A DNA stretch of 64,000 nt from Candidatus Hydrogenedentota bacterium (lineage in GTDB: Bacteria; Hydrogenedentota; Hydrogenedentia; Hydrogenedentales; SLHB01). The stretch covers positions 186,001 to 250,000 of the forward strand of contig JAKPDK010000070.1 in NCBI GenBank assembly GCA_029552745.1. Direction: 5' to 3'. Position numbers and translations under genes: made by a program. The notes under the pieces were generated by a model. It was given only the letters and a program-made list of their open reading frames with translations, ran no database searches and had not been told where the DNA came from. This document shows, piece by piece, positions 9,175 through 19,069 of this stretch. Each line of letters opens with the position of its first letter. The stretch's first letter is position 1.

Positions 9175-11280
9175 ATGTACGAGGCGTTTTTTGGGCTCAA
9201 GGAAAAACCGTTCAATTTAACACCAGATCCCCGTTTCCTTTTTCTTAGCGAAAAACACAAGGAAGCGTTTGCCCACCTTCTTTTCGGAATAAAAAACCGG
9301 ACGGGCTTTGTGATGGTTTCCGGTGAGATAGGCACCGGAAAAACCACGATTTGTCGGACGTTATTGAGTCGGTTGGATCCTAATACCGAGGTGGCGTTCA
9401 TTTTTAACCCTTGTCTCTCACCGTTAGAACTTCTGCGCAAGATCAATGAAGATTTTGGTATTGAGACCCGCGGTGAAACCATTAAAGATCTGATCGATGA
9501 GTTGAATCAATATCTGTTGGACAAGTTTGCCGAGGGGAAAAACTGTGTTTTGGTAATTGATGAGGCACAGAATTTGAGCCCGAGTGTTTTGGAACAAATT
9601 CGGCTCTTGTCCAATTTGGAAACTGAGACTCAGAAACTGCTGCAAATCGTCCTTATCGGCCAGCCCGAACTGATGGATAATCTCAATTTACCCGAATTGC
9701 GTCAGCTGAATCAGCGCATCACCGCGAGGTATCACCTCAAAGCGCTCGACAGGTCAGAGACGTTACAATACATTGCCTACCGATTACGCGTGGCAGGGGG
9801 GCGAAATCGGGTATGGTTCACACCACGCGCTATTAAGGCTATCTACCGGGCATCGGGTGGGGTGCCTCGTGTGATCAATGCCATTTGCGATAGGGCGTTG
9901 CTCATTGGCTATACGCTGGAGAGTCGAGATATAACGGCAGCCCACGTTCGCCAGGCGATACGTGAAATAAAAGGGGAACAGGTTAATACCAAAAGATGGT
10001 TGTGGGTGAAAAGGTATTTGCCGAGTCCTTCGTTGGTAGCTGCGGCTATTCTCATTTTGCTCGTGGGGAAATATTTCGTCGCACCTTTTGCAGAAAGAAT
10101 TCGGATTGATGTACCCGCGTCCGTCGAAGCCCATCAAGAGGCTGGGCGGGGGTTCTTGACACCCCCCAAGGCAGATGCGGTTATTTCACCTGAAAACGAA
10201 AATGTGAAACCTGCACCGATGACTACCGTCGCCGTCACGTCTACCGAAACGGGTCTGGATGGTTTATCCCCGGATTTGGCACGAAATGCTGCGGCGATTG
10301 CTCTTCTTCGGGTATGGAACCAAGCAATGATCAGTAACTATCCGAAAGATGATACTCCCGAGACTTTGGCGTCGTTCGCGGCAGAAAATGGCATGCAGGC
10401 GGAAGTTCTTCCTCTGACATTTGACCAATTGTTGTCCGTCAATTTGCCTGCGTTTATTCGTGTGGCATGCAAGAACCACGTGATCTGGGCAGGATTGTTA
10501 TCTATTAGCGACGAGGGTTGTCGCGTGGCATCAAGCCCAACATCCACGCTGGTGGTTTCCAAAGAGGAACTGCGCCATCGTTACACCAATCAGGCCGTAA
10601 TTTTATGGCGGGACGTAGCCCCCCAAAGCGCCGTTTTGCGTATCGGGTATAAGGGGCCGGAGGTTAAGAAACTTCAGGAAACGCTCTATCGTTTGGGGCG
10701 TTTGAAGGTTCCTGCTTCGGGTGTCTATGACGATCAGACCGCCGCGGCTGTTTCGGCAATACAAGCAGAAACTGGACTTAAACAAGATGGTATAGCAGGC
10801 CGTCAAGTACGGATGGTATTGTCTAGTTGGTTAGGAGAGAGCGGTTTTCCAAATCTCGTCCCAATGCCGAAACCCCTCGTCGCCTCCCTTTCAGAAAACC
10901 GGTCAGAAGGAAATCCTGCAAACGCAGCGGAAACCGTTGCGTCGGCGGTAGATGTTCCGTCAGGAGACGGGAAAATTCCCGACGTGGCTAGCTCGAGTGC
11001 TGTGGAAAATGCGTCCGCCCAAGGGAATGCTTCGGAAACCGCCGCTCCTTCTGAAAACGTCGAGGCGCAGTCTGCTATACCAGAGCCCCAAAAACCGAGT
11101 GAGGCTGCGTCAGCGGCAACCAGCCCAACAAATGGGACACCGGCTAGTGAAGAGGCTCCAAACAATCAAGAGGTATCGGAGGAAAAGGCAGTTACGCCGC
11201 CATCGGTGAGTGGAGTTCCACTCGTGCCCCACGGTGAACTTACTTCTGACATAAAAAAGGCAGAGGCTTCAAGCGAATGA
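9175..11280 (+). CDS. ExeA/GspA-like AAA ATPase with peptidoglycan-binding domain
   Basis: This is a 701-residue protein. Residues 1-270 form an ExeA-type AAA+ ATPase that starts MYEAFFGLKEKPFNLTPDP, with Walker A GEIGTGKTT and Walker B VLVIDEAQNL. One membrane helix follows near residues 283-300. Next comes a region (about 375-475) resembling a non-catalytic C39-peptidase-like fold, a PG_binding_1 domain at about 485-550 with the VKKLQETLYRLG and GLKQDGIAG signatures, and an Ala/Pro/Glu-rich tail. In type II secretion such proteins help insert the secretin through peptidoglycan. The ATG at 9175 follows GGAGG and replaces an upstream in-frame ATG at 9124. The stop overlaps the gspB-like gene by four bases. 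Confidence 0.87.
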   Translation: MYEAFFGLKEKPFNLTPDPRFLFLSEKHKEAFAHLLFGIKNRTGFVMVSGEIGTGKTTICRTLLSRLDPNTEVAFIFNPCLSPLELLRKINEDFGIETRGETIKDLIDELNQYLLDKFAEGKNCVLVIDEAQNLSPSVLEQIRLLSNLETETQKLLQIVLIGQPELMDNLNLPELRQLNQRITARYHLKALDRSETLQYIAYRLRVAGGRNRVWFTPRAIKAIYRASGGVPRVINAICDRALLIGYTLESRDITAAHVRQAIREIKGEQVNTKRWLWVKRYLPSPSLVAAAILILLVGKYFVAPFAERIRIDVPASVEAHQEAGRGFLTPPKADAVISPENENVKPAPMTTVAVTSTETGLDGLSPDLARNAAAIALLRVWNQAMISNYPKDDTPETLASFAAENGMQAEVLPLTFDQLLSVNLPAFIRVACKNHVIWAGLLSISDEGCRVASSPTSTLVVSKEELRHRYTNQAVILWRDVAPQSAVLRIGYKGPEVKKLQETLYRLGRLKVPASGVYDDQTAAAVSAIQAETGLKQDGIAGRQVRMVLSSWLGESGFPNLVPMPKPLVASLSENRSEGNPANAAETVASAVDVPSGDGKIPDVASSSAVENASAQGNASETAAPSENVEAQSAIPEPQKPSEAASAATSPTNGTPASEEAPNNQEVSEEKAVTPPSVSGVPLVPHGELTSDIKKAEASSE

Positions 11281-12143
11281 GCTCGATACTGGATGCGTTG
11301 AAGAAATTGGAAGAAGAAAAGGCTCGTGAAAACGACCCGACCGATCTTCCTCTGGATGAGGTCATTGCTGCCCAAGAAATACTAGGCAAACGACACAAAG
11401 GAGGACGAGGTTTTGACGGTTGGGGCAGCAGGTTGGTGGTGCCGATCAGCTTGGGAACAAGTTTCCTCCTGGTTTGTCTTTCTTTAGTTGTTGTGTACGT
11501 CAGTGTAAAGAACCACTCGCAAGCGAGCCCTTTTCCGGTGGAGAATGTCCAGGCAAATGTAAAGCAAGCTCCGGTTGAACAGAACACGGGGCAAAGTGTC
11601 CCGGAAAAAACATCCCCTGTTCTGGTAGCGCAAACGCCAGTAGAACCGCAACGTCCCACTCAAAATTCCCCGCCCTCTGCAACCGCATCCAAAGTTGAAG
11701 TTCCAACACCGGCCCCGGTAGCACCTCCAAATACTTCACCGTCATCGGAACCCCCTCAGCAAGCGACTGATGCGGTAGTCTATGTGCGGTCAGAACCTGT
11801 GCAGGTTCCTAAGGTACCACCTACTCGACGGGAGCCGCCCCCTGTTTCTAAGGAACCGCCGCGAGAAACGTCTTTGGTGGAAGAAGCGAGTATGGTAACT
11901 GATCCAACGCTTCTGCCGATTCTCACGCCTTCTGACCAAGAACGATTAGGTCTTCCTCGGTTAAAAGTGAACTTTGTCAGTCAAGCGAGTAGTCAACGTC
12001 CTCAACCCTACGCGCTGATAAACTACAAGAAGGTTTACGCCGGTGAGACGATTCCGTCCACCAATGCGCGATTGATTGCTGTATCTGTCCAAGGTGTTGG
12101 AATAGAAATCGGCGGTCAAAAATTCTTTGTTCCCGCCCGGTAG
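11277..12143 (+). CDS. GspB-like type II secretion accessory protein
   Basis: This 288-residue protein starts MSSILDALKKLEEEKAR, a hallmark of GspB/ExeB, followed by a single membrane helix near residues 58-80 and a long Pro/Glu/Ser-rich periplasmic linker. A compact C-terminal domain at about 220-288, ending GIEIGGQKFFVPAR, matches the type II secretion GspB domain. The ATG overlaps the stop of the ExeA-like gene by four bases, as expected for partners that form a GspAB complex which helps assemble the outer-membrane secretin. No secretin or other type II secretion gene is in the window, so the pair may serve a secretion system or pilus encoded elsewhere. Confidence 0.8.
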   Translation: MSSILDALKKLEEEKARENDPTDLPLDEVIAAQEILGKRHKGGRGFDGWGSRLVVPISLGTSFLLVCLSLVVVYVSVKNHSQASPFPVENVQANVKQAPVEQNTGQSVPEKTSPVLVAQTPVEPQRPTQNSPPSATASKVEVPTPAPVAPPNTSPSSEPPQQATDAVVYVRSEPVQVPKVPPTRREPPPVSKEPPRETSLVEEASMVTDPTLLPILTPSDQERLGLPRLKVNFVSQASSQRPQPYALINYKKVYAGETIPSTNARLIAVSVQGVGIEIGGQKFFVPAR

Positions 12144-12199
12144 GAAGCTAATTAAGCGGTCTTGCGTTTAGGCATGGCAAAACTCGGAGAGACTTTCAT

Positions 12200-13582
12200 A
12201 TGGAACGTTTTGATTTAATAGTCATTGGTGGCGGACCTGGTGGTTACACGGCGGCTATCCGCGCTGCGCAACTGGGTCTGTCTGTTGCTTGTGTGGAAAA
12301 AGAACCCATTTGTGGTGGGACGTGCCTTCGCGTGGGATGTATTCCAAGCAAAGTCTTGTTGGAATCTAGCGAGCGGTATGTGGAAGCGAAGAATTCGTTT
12401 TCAAATCATGGGATTAAAGTGGGGGATGTGGCGCTTGATTTGGCTGGTTTGATGGCACGGAAAGAGACAGTTGTTCGTAACTTGGCACGCGGGATAGACA
12501 CACTTCTGAAGAAAAACCATGTCCGACGTTATCGAGGTACGGGTCATGTGACGGCACAGCATGTTGTGAGGGTTGACGGGGAAGACAAAGTGGAACTGGA
12601 GGCGCCGCATATCATTTTAGCCACCGGCAGCATGCCCGCCTCGCTCCCCAACGTGGACTACGACGGCGATCGGATTGTGACTAGCACGGAGGCACTTTCC
12701 TTCGGCGATGTTCCTGCACACCTGGTCGTGATTGGCGCCGGCTACATCGGTTTGGAGCTTGGAATGGTGTGGATGAGGCTGGGAGCTCGGGTGACGGTTT
12801 TAGAGTATCTTCCCAGAATACTTCCCGGTACAGACGAAGAGATGGCGGCGGAGGCGCTGAAACTGTTTCAGCGGCAAGGCATGGAGTTTCGTCTGGACAC
12901 GCGGGTGACATCGGTAAAGCGTGAGAATGACCAGTGTCGTGTCTATCTCGAAGGCGGAGAGCCTATTTCTTGTGACCGAGTGTTGGTAGCTGTAGGCAGA
13001 GTCCCCTGTACGCAAGGATTAGGTTTGCAGGAACTTGGCATTCAGACCGACCGTTCCGGTCGTATTGTTGTGCAAGAAGGTTTTCGCACCTCTGTGGAGG
13101 GTATATATGCAGTAGGTGATCTTATTGCAGGCCCGATGTTGGCTCATAAGGCGCAGGAAGAAGGTGTTGCCTGTGTGGAGGGGATTGTAGAAGGTTATTC
13201 CCATGTCAATTACGACGCCATACCCTCTGTTTGTTATACCCACCCTGAAATTGCAGCGGTAGGAAAGACGGAAGAATCCTTGAGAAAAGCAGGAACGGCA
13301 TTCACCAAAGGCGTCTTCCCGTTTCTGGCTAATGGACGTGCTCACACGCTGGGCGAGACAGAAGGTCGTGTCAAGATTCTTGCGGATGCCAAGACAGATC
13401 GTGTGTTGGGTGTTCACATTCTGGGACCTCGTGCGGGTGATCTTATTGCCGAAGCGGTTGCGGCTATTCAGTTTGGTGCATCAAGTGAAGATCTTGCGCG
13501 GACGTGTCATGCTCATCCCACGCTATCGGAGGCCATAAAAGAGGCTGCGCTTGCAGTTTTAGGTAGGGCGATTCACTTTTAG
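12200..13582 (+). CDS. lpdA: Dihydrolipoyl dehydrogenase
   Basis: This 460-residue flavoprotein disulfide reductase is of normal family length. It shows the FAD-binding GGGPGG loop at residues 10-15, the redox disulfide Cys42/Cys47 in GGTCLRVGCIPSK, a second nucleotide-binding loop GAGYIGLE, the TSVEGIYAVGD FAD motif and the C-terminal HAHPTLSEA segment with the active-site His. It reoxidises lipoamide on pyruvate, 2-oxoglutarate or glycine-cleavage complexes, using NAD. None of those partner subunits is in the window. A GGAGAG ribosome site lies upstream of ATG 12200. It may be read through from the GspAB pair 56 bases upstream, or have its own promoter. Confidence 0.95.
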   Translation: MERFDLIVIGGGPGGYTAAIRAAQLGLSVACVEKEPICGGTCLRVGCIPSKVLLESSERYVEAKNSFSNHGIKVGDVALDLAGLMARKETVVRNLARGIDTLLKKNHVRRYRGTGHVTAQHVVRVDGEDKVELEAPHIILATGSMPASLPNVDYDGDRIVTSTEALSFGDVPAHLVVIGAGYIGLELGMVWMRLGARVTVLEYLPRILPGTDEEMAAEALKLFQRQGMEFRLDTRVTSVKRENDQCRVYLEGGEPISCDRVLVAVGRVPCTQGLGLQELGIQTDRSGRIVVQEGFRTSVEGIYAVGDLIAGPMLAHKAQEEGVACVEGIVEGYSHVNYDAIPSVCYTHPEIAAVGKTEESLRKAGTAFTKGVFPFLANGRAHTLGETEGRVKILADAKTDRVLGVHILGPRAGDLIAEAVAAIQFGASSEDLARTCHAHPTLSEAIKEAALAVLGRAIHF

Positions 13583-13678
13583 AAACAATCCATTCTTCCC
13601 GGTTTGATGCACACCAACGGGTTTTGCGGCACCAGGCTACTCTTGGTACCGATCCGGTAATTCGCGTGGTACTTTACA

Positions 13679-14404
13679 CTACGGTGCAGATTGGATGGGC
13701 GCCATATGGTTTTCAGTTTCTGGGGCATTCTCATCAAATAGGTCTTGGATAGGTTTCAGCGCACTTTTGATACTGTTTCTCAACAAGGTCTGCAGCAAAA
13801 CTTTGCACACGTCGGCTAATGCTATCGGTTGCCCTTCCCCCAGGTTAGTCATGGTAAAAGGTGCAATGGTAACATCGGGATTTAACTTTGGAAGAATGCT
13901 TGTGCTTGCGGCTGCTTGAGCACTTTGGCAGCGCAACTCACGAACAAGAAACTTTTTCTTGGCAGCACGGGGCGAATTAGGGGCAATACTAGACGTTTTC
14001 TCTGACAGTGTATCGAGTAACTTTTGGATATTCGTGCCTTTTCCGAGTTCATGTCGTACGTTGACGACGACACCTTTGAGTTCCAGGAGGTTGATAATAG
14101 GTTCTCCCATTGAGAAGGATCTTACGTCAAACGTAGCCGTTAAGCTTTCACAACCTAATGCAGTCCCACCGGGGAAACCGGGTGGGTTCGCGATGGTGAG
14201 GCCGCTAACTTTAATCGTTTTTTGTAAGGGAGCGATTTCGAGCTTGTCGATCATCACGTCAGTTGAAAAAATATAAGAAAGTGCCTTTTCGAGGCTGGCC
14301 TGCAGGGTGCGTTCCGCTTGGAAACTTAAAAATATACCGCCGATGGCGAGCGCAATGAGGACAAGGCCCGTGCCCACGGCAAGGAACTTCAGGGCGCTTT
14401 TCAT
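13679..14404 (-). CDS. AsmA-like membrane-anchored protein
   Basis: This 241-residue protein has one N-terminal membrane helix (residues about 7-28). The next 110 residues read like the start of AsmA/DUF748 proteins, with LEKALSYIFSTDVMIDKLEI, then an IANPPGFPGG turn and the LELKGVVVNVRHE strand pattern. AsmA-family proteins are periplasmic and contribute to lipid transport and outer-membrane assembly. This member is much shorter than E. coli AsmA and lacks the long repeat body. The second half is not recognisable. It is the last gene of a minus-strand run with two other envelope genes, 34 bases after the lipoprotein gene. Confidence 0.55.
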   Translation of the reverse strand: MKSALKFLAVGTGLVLIALAIGGIFLSFQAERTLQASLEKALSYIFSTDVMIDKLEIAPLQKTIKVSGLTIANPPGFPGGTALGCESLTATFDVRSFSMGEPIINLLELKGVVVNVRHELGKGTNIQKLLDTLSEKTSSIAPNSPRAAKKKFLVRELRCQSAQAAASTSILPKLNPDVTIAPFTMTNLGEGQPIALADVCKVLLQTLLRNSIKSALKPIQDLFDENAPETENHMAPIQSAP

Positions 14405-14438
14405 AATGCACTCGCACCTTTTCCGTTTTTGAACTGGT

Positions 14439-15203
14439 CTACTGGGTCAATCGATTGAGACGTCGCAAGTGTGTAAAGATTTCGGTGAAACCTACTTTCA
14501 CCAATCTTAATCGGTCAGTGGGTGTCGTTGGCGTCGTCGTCGAAGTTTGTTGGTTGACGTCGGGCCATTGGAAAGCAAAACGGGAATCGTGTGCCTCAAG
14601 GATTAGTTTCAGAAACGGCATGGGCTTATCGACTACGGGATCTCCCGACCAGATGTCTCGCCGTGGAAAGACGAGCACGTTTGTTCTTCGGAAAGCTTTG
14701 AGTGCACCCCGTTGTTCTTCTTCGACAGGCGTTCCAAGAATTCGTTGAATCGGTTCTATTCGGCGTCCGTCGGGTGTTTCAAGATATGCGGAAACATTGC
14801 GAAGCCCTACAACATCATATGCGATGCTGGTGTCCCCGAAAGCGGATTCCGTATGCACTTCAATGATTATGAAGTTTTGCATAATTACTGGCGCGTCCTC
14901 TGTCAACCAAGGATCCGGGTTTTGCCCTTGTTCTATTTCGTAGTTGCGCTTTTGTTCAGCCACATTCGAACTCACCCATACGGCGTAGCATTCCGGGCTG
15001 AACAAATCGGGGTATTTCGCCTGTTCTGCCGCTATGGAACTGATAGGAAAGGCGGGGGAGAATTCTGACGGCGTAGAGGAACTAGGTGCGCAACGTGTCG
15101 TGCCAATCGTTTTGACCGCACTTCTCTGACACGATGGCAGGGTAAGCAGAGGTATCGTCATCATCAGCAAAAAGGCGCTTTTTTTGAGGGTACTTGTCTT
15201 CAT
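14439..15203 (-). CDS. Putative lipoprotein of unknown function
   Basis: The first 25 residues form a lipoprotein signal (Lys-rich start, hydrophobic core, lipobox LPSC), so the mature protein should begin at the cysteine and be membrane-attached. The 254-residue product has no motif I can name. It contains a beta-rich central part (residues about 110-205) and a Thr/Pro linker before a basic C-terminal helix. Its ATG overlaps the stop of the upstream secreted-protein gene by four bases, so they are translationally coupled and may act together in the envelope. Confidence 0.6.
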   Translation of the reverse strand: MKTSTLKKSAFLLMMTIPLLTLPSCQRSAVKTIGTTRCAPSSSTPSEFSPAFPISSIAAEQAKYPDLFSPECYAVWVSSNVAEQKRNYEIEQGQNPDPWLTEDAPVIMQNFIIIEVHTESAFGDTSIAYDVVGLRNVSAYLETPDGRRIEPIQRILGTPVEEEQRGALKAFRRTNVLVFPRRDIWSGDPVVDKPMPFLKLILEAHDSRFAFQWPDVNQQTSTTTPTTPTDRLRLVKVGFTEIFTHLRRLNRLTQ

Positions 15204-15976
15204 TGTTTTTTCTCGTCATTCGTGTTTTGGGGTTGGGTGGACGATGATTCTGTGCTGCTATTGTCCGTTTGTCCCTCTACAGAAGTTTGTACTTGCACTT
15301 GGGGTGCGGAAAGCGTGTCCAATGTACTTTCCCCAAAAGCTCCCCCGAACCCATAGCTCCGTAAGACCATCTCACCTTCCTCTGTTTTCAGGCGCACGAT
15401 ACTGGACGGTTTTACTTCTTCATTTACCCAAATATGTAATGAACGATCCTCCTGGACTACTTCCAGGTGTTCTGCCTGCATGATACCTGATCCGGTTTCT
15501 ACCGGTTCCATTCCTAGAGACTTTCGCTTCGCGCGAGACGTATCTCGGGAAGATGCGGCTTCTGGTGTGATTTCAATTTCTTGTACAGGGTCCAAACCCT
15601 GTTTGTGAATGACGCGTTTTACATTACGAGGGTCGCTGGCTGGTCCAGTGACTAACACCTTGTAGACTGATGTGTACCCTGCTTTGGGAACGATTTCGAA
15701 TTCTACCCAAAAGCCTTGTTTTCCGCTCACCTTTTCTTGCCCCACAACTGCTTGCCGAACTCCACAAAGGGGCTGGCCTTCTTTATCTTTTAAATCGTAC
15801 CAAACCCATTGTCCCACTTTTGGGTCAATGAGTTTGCCGGCAAGCAAGTCGTTAACAACGTTCTGCGCGATCCCCTGCGGCGAAAACGTCGCCCACAGCA
15901 AAAAACACACACAAAAGTGGGCGGCGTTCCTGCCCGAAAGCCTGTTAAAAGTGGTGTACAAGTTGTGCTTAACCAT
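15200..15976 (-). CDS. Secreted protein of unknown function
   Basis: This 258-residue product has a probable signal peptide (hydrophobic residues about 19-36, possible cleavage after GIAQ). The mature part starts with a KVGQWVWYDLKD segment and continues as a beta-rich domain to about residue 205. A Ser/Thr/Gln-rich, low-complexity tail follows and may be disordered. I do not recognise the family. It is the first gene of a three-gene minus-strand unit with the lipoprotein and AsmA-like genes, and lies 28 bases downstream of ilvD, so read-through from ilvD is possible. Confidence 0.6.
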   Translation of the reverse strand: MVKHNLYTTFNRLSGRNAAHFCVCFLLWATFSPQGIAQNVVNDLLAGKLIDPKVGQWVWYDLKDKEGQPLCGVRQAVVGQEKVSGKQGFWVEFEIVPKAGYTSVYKVLVTGPASDPRNVKRVIHKQGLDPVQEIEITPEAASSRDTSRAKRKSLGMEPVETGSGIMQAEHLEVVQEDRSLHIWVNEEVKPSSIVRLKTEEGEMVLRSYGFGGAFGESTLDTLSAPQVQVQTSVEGQTDNSSTESSSTQPQNTNDEKKQ

Positions 15977-16004
15977 TTTTACAGTGAAATATCTTGTCCA
16001 GTTG

Positions 16005-17675
16005 CTATTCCAAAACGGCGCCGGTATTTGCGCTCGTGACGAAACGCTGATAACGCTTCAACCATCCTGATAGTTTACGGTCAGGAGGCGAAGGCATCTG
16101 TTTTTTGCGTCTTTCAAGCTCCGCTGCAGAAAGTCGGACGTTTAAGCTTCTCTTTGGAATATCAATGTCGATGATGTCGCCATCTTGGAGCAACCCGATA
16201 GGTCCTCCTTGTGCCGCTTCGGGGCTTACGTGGCCAATGCAGGCGCCACGAGTTCCGCCAGAAAACCTGCCGTCCGTGATCAGACTCACCTTTTTGCCCA
16301 GTCCTTTACCCATGACCGCACTGGTGGGACTTAACATCTCCCGCATACCGGGCCCGCCTTTCGGGCCTTCATAGCGAATTACAATCACGTCGCCTTCTTT
16401 TACTTCATCTTCCAGGATGCCTTTCATGGCGTCTTCTTCGCTTTCGAAGATCTTTGCAGGACCCGAGAAGACCAGCACTTCCTTTTCCACCCCCGCTTCT
16501 TTGACCACCGCTCCATCGGGGGCAAGGTTGCCAAACAAGATAGCAAGCCCACCCGTGGCGTTATAGGGCGCGTCAATGGGTTTTATCACGTTATAGTCTT
16601 TGACTTGCGCTTGTGCGATATTTTCGCCAAGAGTTTTCAAGGTGACGGTCATCGAGTCCAAATGCAAAGTCCCTGGTTTTTTAGAAAGCTCCGCCAATAT
16701 GGCGCTGACACCGCCGGCGCGATCGACGTCTTCCACGTGCCAATGGCTTGAAGGGGCGACCTTGCAGATGTTCGGCACGCGTGCGGACACTTCGTTGATA
16801 CGGCTAAGAGGATATTCGATACCAGCCTCGTGGGCAATTGCCAAGGTGTGCAGCACTGTATTCGTCGAGCCACCCATCGCCATGTCCAACGCGAATGCAT
16901 TGTCCAGCGAGTTAAGTGTCACGATATCTCTGGGTTTAAGGTCGGCTTCCACGAGCTTTACGATCTGATGCCCTGCTTGTCTTACTAATTCGGCGCGACG
17001 TTCGGACGTGGCGAGAATGGTTCCGTTTCCCGGCAGAGCCATGCCCAAGGCTTCACATAAACAATTCATGGAGTTCGCCGTAAACATGCCCGAACAAGAG
17101 CCGCAGGTCGGGCAAGCAGAACGTTCTAGGTACTCTAGTTGCTCGTCATCTAGTTCGCCTTTTTTGAATTTTCCGACGCCTTCAAACACAGTGACCAGGT
17201 CGATAGCGCTGCCATCTTTTGCCTTTCCAGCCTCCATGGGGCCGCCAGAAACGAATATCGCAGGAATATTGCAGCGGACGGCCGCCATGAGCATGCCGGG
17301 GACTATCTTGTCACAGTTTGTGATGCATATAATGCCGTCAAAAGCGTGGGCTTTGACCATGCTTTCAACACAATCGGCGATCAACTCTCGGGACGGGAGA
17401 GAATACTTCATTCCTTCATGACCCATCGCGATGCCGTCGTCTACGCCTATCGTATTAAATTCAAATGCCACGCCACCCGCCTCTCGGACAGCTTCTTTTG
17501 CTATTCTGCCCAGTTTGTTTAAATGGACGTGGCCCGGAATGATTTCGACAAAGCTATTGCAAATACCGATGAAAGGTTTGCTGAAATCATCGTGAGACTT
17601 GATTTGTCCAGTCGCCCAAAGTAGAGAGCGATGAGGTGCTCTCTCAAAACCGCGTTTGATGATGTCGCTACGCAT
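16005..17675 (-). CDS. ilvD: Dihydroxy-acid dehydratase
   Basis: IlvD converts 2,3-dihydroxy-isovalerate and its isoleucine-pathway analogue into the 2-keto acids, the third common step of branched-chain amino acid synthesis. The 556-residue protein has the expected iron-sulfur and metal residues: a Cys in [14 protein letters not shown], Cys in [10 protein letters not shown], and the [19 protein letters not shown] signature. The ATG at 17675 follows an AAAGGAAAAGAG ribosome site. The frame is open a further 100 codons to 17984, but that extension has no family similarity and would run through the promoter space of the divergent MEMO gene, so I excluded it. Confidence 0.95.
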   Translation of the reverse strand: MRSDIIKRGFERAPHRSLLWATGQIKSHDDFSKPFIGICNSFVEIIPGHVHLNKLGRIAKEAVREAGGVAFEFNTIGVDDGIAMGHEGMKYSLPSRELIADCVESMVKAHAFDGIICITNCDKIVPGMLMAAVRCNIPAIFVSGGPMEAGKAKDGSAIDLVTVFEGVGKFKKGELDDEQLEYLERSACPTCGSCSGMFTANSMNCLCEALGMALPGNGTILATSERRAELVRQAGHQIVKLVEADLKPRDIVTLNSLDNAFALDMAMGGSTNTVLHTLAIAHEAGIEYPLSRINEVSARVPNICKVAPSSHWHVEDVDRAGGVSAILAELSKKPGTLHLDSMTVTLKTLGENIAQAQVKDYNVIKPIDAPYNATGGLAILFGNLAPDGAVVKEAGVEKEVLVFSGPAKIFESEEDAMKGILEDEVKEGDVIVIRYEGPKGGPGMREMLSPTSAVMGKGLGKKVSLITDGRFSGGTRGACIGHVSPEAAQGGPIGLLQDGDIIDIDIPKRSLNVRLSAAELERRKKQMPSPPDRKLSGWLKRYQRFVTSANTGAVLE

Positions 17676-17832
17676 ATACTCTTTTCCTTTCTTTAGAAAC
17701 GTGAGAGAATGCAAAAAACATCCTTCCTTATCTAAGTGGTATTCTACCAAAATCACCGTAGAAAATCTTGAGTCTCGTATATTTTCTCGTGCATGCTGTT
17801 GTAAAGCCGCACTAAGAATTGGAGAATGGAAC

Positions 17833-19068
17833 ATGCCTTTACCCGCTTTGCGAAACGTTGATGTGAGTCCTATCGAGCACGATGGAGAGTTAATGATCTG
17901 TTTGCAAGACCCGGAAGGGCTTGTTGAAACTCCCGTCCTTTTGAGTCCGGCGGCATTTGCCATCGCGACGTTTCTAAATGGCACAAACGATGTTTTGGAT
18001 ATTCAATATCAGTTGGTGACTCGTACGGGAAGGATCGTACCGGCGGAAGATATTCGGCGGATCGTGAATTATTTGGATGAGCATGGTTTTCTAAAGAGTT
18101 CCCAATTTGAGGATCTGGTTGACAAAGTGCGGAGGGAATTTCAAGAGGCGCCGGTGCGTCCTGCCCATCTAGCGGGACGCTCCTATCCGGAGAATGCCGA
18201 GGACTTAAGGAGTTTTCTCGATTCATTTTTTGTAAATGAAAATGGGCCGAAGGTTTCGCCTAGTCAGGTTACTCCTCGCACCTTACGGTTGAGAGGCCTA
18301 ATTGCCCCTCACATTGATTTTGAGCGCGGCGGTCCTGTATATGCTCATGCGTACCTCAATGTGGCGCGCGATGGAAATGTTTCCCGCGTGTTGATCTTTG
18401 GAGTTTCCCACGCCCCGACCTCGACGCCCTTTGTGTTGACTCGTAAGAGTTTTGAGACTCCTTTCGGTACGCTCCATAATGACGTAGCGGTTACAGACCG
18501 GCTTGCTCAAGCATGCCACTGGGATCCTTTCGCAGACGAATTGGTTCATCGTTCCGAACACTCGATTGAGTTTCAAGCCGTTTTTCTTGGATATCTGTTG
18601 GGTTCTCAAGTGAAAATCGTTCCAGTGCTTTGCGGTGGATTTCCCGAGGACATGAGCCCTTCGACCGAGGGGATAGCGTCAGAAATTCGGCGCTTTTTGG
18701 ATGCGTGTCGGGAGCTTGTGAACGATCCGCAAGATCAGACCTGGGTTATCGCCGGAGCCGATTTAGCGCACGTTGGCAAACGATTCGGTGATCCCATTGA
18801 GATTGATGATCATGTTACAGAAGAAGTGCGCGCGCGTGACTTTGAGGATTTGGGATTTGTCAAGCAATTGGATCCAGAAGGCTGGTATGCCTCTGTCATG
18901 AAAGACGGCAACAAACGGAAGGTGTGTGGTATCTCCGCTATTTATTCCTTGCTGAAGGTTATGCAGGGACAGGCGACTCAAGCGAATATCCTTTCTTATG
19001 ACCACGCTCCGGATCCTTTTGGTGGCATTGTATCGTTCGCGAGTGTTTCGTTTGTTGGGGTCGAGTAA
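17833..19068 (+). CDS. MEMO-family protein (AmmeMemoRadiSam B) with PqqD-like N-terminus
   Basis: This 411-residue protein is bipartite. Residues about 1-95 resemble a PqqD/RiPP-recognition winged helix ([34 protein letters not shown]). Residues about 115-405 are a MEMO domain with [26 protein letters not shown] and AGADLAHVG, which carry the His/Asp/Cys-type metal-site positions of the extradiol-dioxygenase fold. MEMO proteins are usually found with AMMECR1 and a radical-SAM enzyme, but neither is in this window. The biochemical role is not settled. I chose ATG 17833 because GGAGA precedes it; the longer frame from 17656 overlaps the ilvD start. The uracil glycosylase gene follows by one base. 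Confidence 0.82.
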   Translation: MPLPALRNVDVSPIEHDGELMICLQDPEGLVETPVLLSPAAFAIATFLNGTNDVLDIQYQLVTRTGRIVPAEDIRRIVNYLDEHGFLKSSQFEDLVDKVRREFQEAPVRPAHLAGRSYPENAEDLRSFLDSFFVNENGPKVSPSQVTPRTLRLRGLIAPHIDFERGGPVYAHAYLNVARDGNVSRVLIFGVSHAPTSTPFVLTRKSFETPFGTLHNDVAVTDRLAQACHWDPFADELVHRSEHSIEFQAVFLGYLLGSQVKIVPVLCGGFPEDMSPSTEGIASEIRRFLDACRELVNDPQDQTWVIAGADLAHVGKRFGDPIEIDDHVTEEVRARDFEDLGFVKQLDPEGWYASVMKDGNKRKVCGISAIYSLLKVMQGQATQANILSYDHAPDPFGGIVSFASVSFVGVE

Positions 19069-19069
19069 T

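Noticed and set aside
17656-17832. N-terminal extension of the MEMO gene
   Set aside because: It runs back over the ilvD start, while ATG 17833 has GGAGA upstream.
17676-17984. N-terminal extension of ilvD to 659 residues
   Set aside because: The extra 103 residues lack IlvD similarity, overlap the divergent MEMO gene and have a poorer ribosome site than ATG 17675.
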